DNA of 30,664 bases from positions 1 to 30,664 of IMG/VR virus record IMGVR_UViG_3300009605_000080; one strand, written 5' to 3'. Every line of letters starts with the position of its first letter. Position 1 is the stretch's first letter. The translations under genes were made by a program, and so were the position numbers. The notes beneath the pieces were generated by a model. It saw only the letters and a list, made by a program, of their open reading frames with translations. It did not search any database and had not been told where the DNA came from. This stretch comes from a virus. Shown piece by piece: positions 28,240 through 30,664 of this stretch.

Positions 28240-28298
28240 ACGGACCATGACCGTGGCCGGGGGTGCCATGGGACCACGAGGCGCGTCACGGTCCGTCT
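28238..28298. terminator. Long hairpin at the end of the late operon (terminator-like)
   Basis: AGACGGACC (28238-28246) pairs with GGTCCGTCT (28290-28298). The stem then continues through one mismatch to TGAC/GTCA, and an inner CGTGG/CCACG can add to it. The left arm begins inside the TAG stop of the last lysis gene. No T-run follows directly, so it is either a factor-dependent or weak terminator, or an mRNA-stabilising 3' structure. Confidence 0.6.
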
Positions 28299-28531
28299 AT
28301 GCATATCACCATATCCGCATCCCCGCGCGGGAGGATTTAGTGACGGTGGCGAAAGGTCGAAAAAAGCTGATAATACTGATATGCTGATAATATCATTCTA
28401 GATCAGGGGGTTAGGCGTATCACCTAGCGGGCGTGTACTGATAATCGGATACTTCCGCTTTTTGTCGCCCCCGGGGGGTGTTCCTTATTTCCCTGGTATG
28501 GTTCATGGTCCATACGAATGGGAGAATTGAC
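28240..28531. promoter_or_regulatory. Gene-free control region B before the helicase operon
   Basis: This gap of about 290 bases contains, in order, the long hairpin above, the 10-bp palindrome CCCGCGCGGG (28322-28331), the sequence AAGGTCGAAA, the CTGATA triplet at 28367-28389, a further CTGATA at 28438, TATCACC at 28304 and 28418, and the palindrome CCCCCGGGGG (28468-28477). No gene is convincing. A 39-codon frame from about 28268 has no ribosome site. The shared elements with region A indicate a common regulatory design. I see no clear sigma-70 promoter. Confidence 0.6.
28367..28389 (+). promoter_or_regulatory. Triple CTGATA array, region B
   Basis: CTGATA occurs at 28367, 28376 and 28384, spaced 9 and 8 bases apart as in region A. 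It matches 2472-2494 at 21 of 23 positions. It stands about 140 bases before the helicase start. An isolated CTGATA follows at 28438. Confidence 0.65.
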
Positions 28532-30025
28532 TTGGCTAAGCGGACCAAACGACGGCGAGTGGTCAGCACAGCTGACTATAAATTTAAGTCCACCCCGCGA
28601 CCTTACCAGCAAGTCGTGTTTGAGCAGTCGCGTGATCGGGAATGGTATGCCATCTTCCTGGAGCAGGGTCTCGGCAAGACCAAGATCGCATTGGACACCG
28701 CGGCGTGGCTGTATGACACGGGGGAGATAAATGCCCTGGTGGTGACGGCGCCGAACGGGGTCCACCGGGAATGGGCAACGGATCAGATCCCTGAGCACTT
28801 ACCCGACCGTGTACGCGCGTGCTCCTTGATATGGCGCTCCGGCCGGGTTGGTGGGAAGGCCTACACCAAGGAGCTGAATGACCTGATCGGGCATGAGGGG
28901 CTGGCGGTCTTCCTAATCAATGTCGAAGCCGTCATCACAAAGGCCGGCAAGGCATACCTTAAGAAATTCTTGCTAGCCCGCCGCACGCTCATGGTCATCG
29001 ATGAGAGCACAACGATCAAGAACCCTGGCGCGTCACGAACGAAGCTGCTGTCCGCCGCCAGGAAATACGCGGACTACCGCCGGATCATGAGCGGCACCCC
29101 AACACCCCAAGGACCATTTGACTACTACTCGCAGTTCCGTTTCCTCAGTCCGTCGATCCTGGGCTTCGACTCTTTTTATGTGTTCAAACACCACTTCGGT
29201 TCTTTCGAGCGGAAGTTCGCTGGTGGGTCCACCGGGCATCAGTACGACAGCCTGACGGAGTACAGAAATCTGAGCGAGTTGCGGGACATGATCGCCGATC
29301 ATTCCGTCCGCCTGACGAAGAAGGATTGTGCCGTAGATCTGCCACCAAAAATCTACAAGAAAAGGTATTACCCCCTGCCCTCCGATCAGCGCAAAATCTA
29401 CAATCGGCTGCGGGATGAGTTCTTAATTGAGCTGTCCGGGGGCTCAGTCGGTATCCCCATGGTGCTGACTAGGATCACCCGGCTTCAGCAGATTACATGC
29501 GGTTTCTTACCAGCCGACTTCGACGATCCGGATGCTGGGTGGGAAGACGTCGGCGACAAGCAGCCACGGATTGAAATGGCCATGGAGGCCATCCTGGACT
29601 CTCCAGGCAAAACTATCGTCTGGTGCAGGTTCCGACATGACGTGGATGCTCTTTGTGAGGCCTTCAGCCAGGCTGACGTGGCCGCCGTGAGATACGATGG
29701 GGCTGTACCCCAAAATAAGCGGCCAGCGGCCCTCAAGGCGTTCCGTGAAGGTAAGGCCAGGGTGTTCGTGGGCAATCCCCATGCTGGTGGACGGGGGCTG
29801 AACCTGCAAGTGGCCGACACGGTCGTTTACTTCTCGAATGACTTTTCGCTGGAGGCCCGGCTGCAGAGCGAGGATCGGGCGCACCGGCTCGGCCAGAAGA
29901 ATACGGTGGTCTACATCGACCTGATTGCTGAGAATACTGTCGACGAGAAAATTGTGACGGCTTTGCGGGATAAGAAAAGCATGGCCGACCTATTGACGGG
30001 GGATGACCCAGAGGAGTGGCTATGA
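28532..30025 (+). CDS. SNF2-family DNA helicase/ATPase
   Basis: This is a 497-residue protein, taken from TTG 28532 because GGGAG at 28520 gives good spacing and the residues before it look non-domain-like; an upstream in-frame ATG exists at 28505. Motifs in order: Q/I with Walker A EQGLGKT (44-50), TAPNGVHREW (Ia), DESTT (157-161, motif II), SGTPTPQGPFDYYSQ (188 onward, motif III), TIVWCRFRHDV (IV), GNPHAGGRGLNLQVADTVVYFSNDFS (V) and QSEDRAHRLGQ (445-455, VI). Such helicases in phage replication operons are thought to unwind or remodel DNA. The gene begins the second operon, after control region B, and overlaps the next gene by four bases. Confidence 0.93.
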   Translation: MAKRTKRRRVVSTADYKFKSTPRPYQQVVFEQSRDREWYAIFLEQGLGKTKIALDTAAWLYDTGEINALVVTAPNGVHREWATDQIPEHLPDRVRACSLIWRSGRVGGKAYTKELNDLIGHEGLAVFLINVEAVITKAGKAYLKKFLLARRTLMVIDESTTIKNPGASRTKLLSAARKYADYRRIMSGTPTPQGPFDYYSQFRFLSPSILGFDSFYVFKHHFGSFERKFAGGSTGHQYDSLTEYRNLSELRDMIADHSVRLTKKDCAVDLPPKIYKKRYYPLPSDQRKIYNRLRDEFLIELSGGSVGIPMVLTRITRLQQITCGFLPADFDDPDAGWEDVGDKQPRIEMAMEAILDSPGKTIVWCRFRHDVDALCEAFSQADVAAVRYDGAVPQNKRPAALKAFREGKARVFVGNPHAGGRGLNLQVADTVVYFSNDFSLEARLQSEDRAHRLGQKNTVVYIDLIAENTVDEKIVTALRDKKSMADLLTGDDPEEWL

Positions 30026-30393
30026 GCAATGACCAGGGCACCGTGTTCGTGACGCAAGAGCCCATGCGCCGACAGCCCAATGGTTCGTGGGAGCCCATTT
30101 ATGATCTGTCGCCGGCGGCGGCCTATGGCAAGCTCGAGGTGTTGCTTGATCCACGAACGTCGATCTTGTCTCCTGGGCCAGTCGTTTTTGAGATGAGAAA
30201 ACGGCTAAGGAATTTCTGCGATGACGACCACATTCTCGCTATGGGTGATCCCATTGCTATCGGTATTGCGTCCGCTATGGCGGCGGATGCCAACCGTGGG
30301 CGAGTGGCAATGTTGAAGTGGGATCGTGAGACCCGCAACTATATACGGGTCCAATTCGACATGAGGGATACGAAAGTCAGGAAAGGAGCATAA
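30022..30393 (+). CDS. Hypothetical protein downstream of helicase
   Basis: This is a 123-residue protein starting at ATG 30022, overlapping the helicase stop as ATGA. It contains VFVTQEPMRRQPNGSWEPIYDLSPAAAYGKLEVLLDP, LSPGPVVFEMRKRLRNFCDDDHILAMGDPIAIGIASAMAAD and RGRVAMLKWDRETRNYIRVQFDMRD. This recurring pair (helicase then this protein) occurs in phage replication clusters I recall. No function is known to me. It is translationally coupled to the helicase. Confidence 0.75.
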   Translation: MSNDQGTVFVTQEPMRRQPNGSWEPIYDLSPAAAYGKLEVLLDPRTSILSPGPVVFEMRKRLRNFCDDDHILAMGDPIAIGIASAMAADANRGRVAMLKWDRETRNYIRVQFDMRDTKVRKGA

Positions 30394-30396
30394 ACT

Positions 30397-30664
30397 GTGG
30401 CAAAAGGTAGTGACAAGCTCGGCCCCGACGAAATGGATTTCGAAGGGGATGCTGACGACAATCTAAGCAATGTCGATGGCAAGAAAATCAAGACCATTGC
30501 GGACTTGGCTCAGAAGCAGATCGAACTCGACGAGAAGGTGGTTCATGGTCAGGCCTTCGTTGCCGATCTGCAGGCGGAGCTGAAGCAGGTGAAAGAAGTC
30601 GACTTGCCGGCGGCCATGGCCGCAGCCGGGGTGGACCAAATCAAACTGAGCACCGGCGAGAAGG
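30397..30664 (+). CDS. Coiled-coil phage protein, 3' end cut off by the window
   Basis: The frame opens at GTG 30397 (AAAGGAG nine bases upstream) and stays open to the last base (89 codons). It reads VAKGSDKLGPDEMDFEGD, then TIADLAQKQIELDEKVVHGQAFVADLQAELKQ, then VDLPAAMAAAGVDQIKLSTGEK. The coiled coil followed by LPxxMxxxGVxxIKLxxG is the pattern of a widespread phage protein in replication clusters. The function is unknown to me. The gene is truncated by the window edge. Confidence 0.75.
   Translation, partial: MAKGSDKLGPDEMDFEGDADDNLSNVDGKKIKTIADLAQKQIELDEKVVHGQAFVADLQAELKQVKEVDLPAAMAAAGVDQIKLSTGEK

Noticed and set aside
28268-28387. 39-codon frame within control region B
   Set aside because: No ribosome site, and it runs through the hairpin and the CTGATA array, which explain the sequence better.

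Overview
The window reads as a large part of a tailed-phage genome (siphovirus type, HK97 fold). It is probably a virus of an alphaproteobacterium, or of a similarly GC-rich Gram-negative host. All credible genes lie on the + strand in tight, mostly overlapping series. The head genes follow the HK97 order. Several families recall marine and freshwater alphaproteobacterial phages and gene transfer agents, such as the RCAP_rcc01079-like spike-base protein. I see no integrase, repressor, rRNA, tRNA, CRISPR array or insertion sequence. The host assignment is an inference from these families.

Layout. 1-68 is a perfect inverted repeat at the very edge of the sequence. 81-2002 holds the end of an operon of small accessory genes, including two SLOG/Rossmann-type proteins. 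2003-2672 is a gene-free control region full of CTGATA-type repeats. 2673-28239 is one long late operon in this order: terminase small and large subunits; an exported spike-base-like protein; a portal fused to a Mu-F-like domain; prohead protease; major capsid protein; a probable decoration protein; an exported coat-like protein; a polytopic O-antigen polymerase/ligase-like protein; head-tail connectors; two paralogous tail-tube proteins; the tail chaperone pair made by a -1 frameshift; tape measure; distal tail proteins; a J-like tip protein; fibres; and a lysis module. 28240-28531 is a second control region with a strong hairpin and a CTGATA triplet that nearly matches the first one. From 28532 a second operon begins with an SNF2-type helicase, and it runs off the end of the window.

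How it fits together. The two gene-free regions share a triple CTGATA array with the same 9/8-base periodicity and a nearby CGCGCGGGA element. Each precedes the first gene of an operon, so a common regulator or phage-specific promoter system may act on both.

The most unusual content is an envelope-directed set embedded in the virion operon. It consists of a Wzy/WaaL-like membrane enzyme at 10125-11579, two virion-family proteins carrying clear signal peptides (4514 and 9543), and a small secreted protein next to the lysis genes (26236). Together they suggest that this phage remodels the host surface late in infection, for example for superinfection exclusion or to stop progeny sticking to debris. 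This is a hypothesis and has not been demonstrated.
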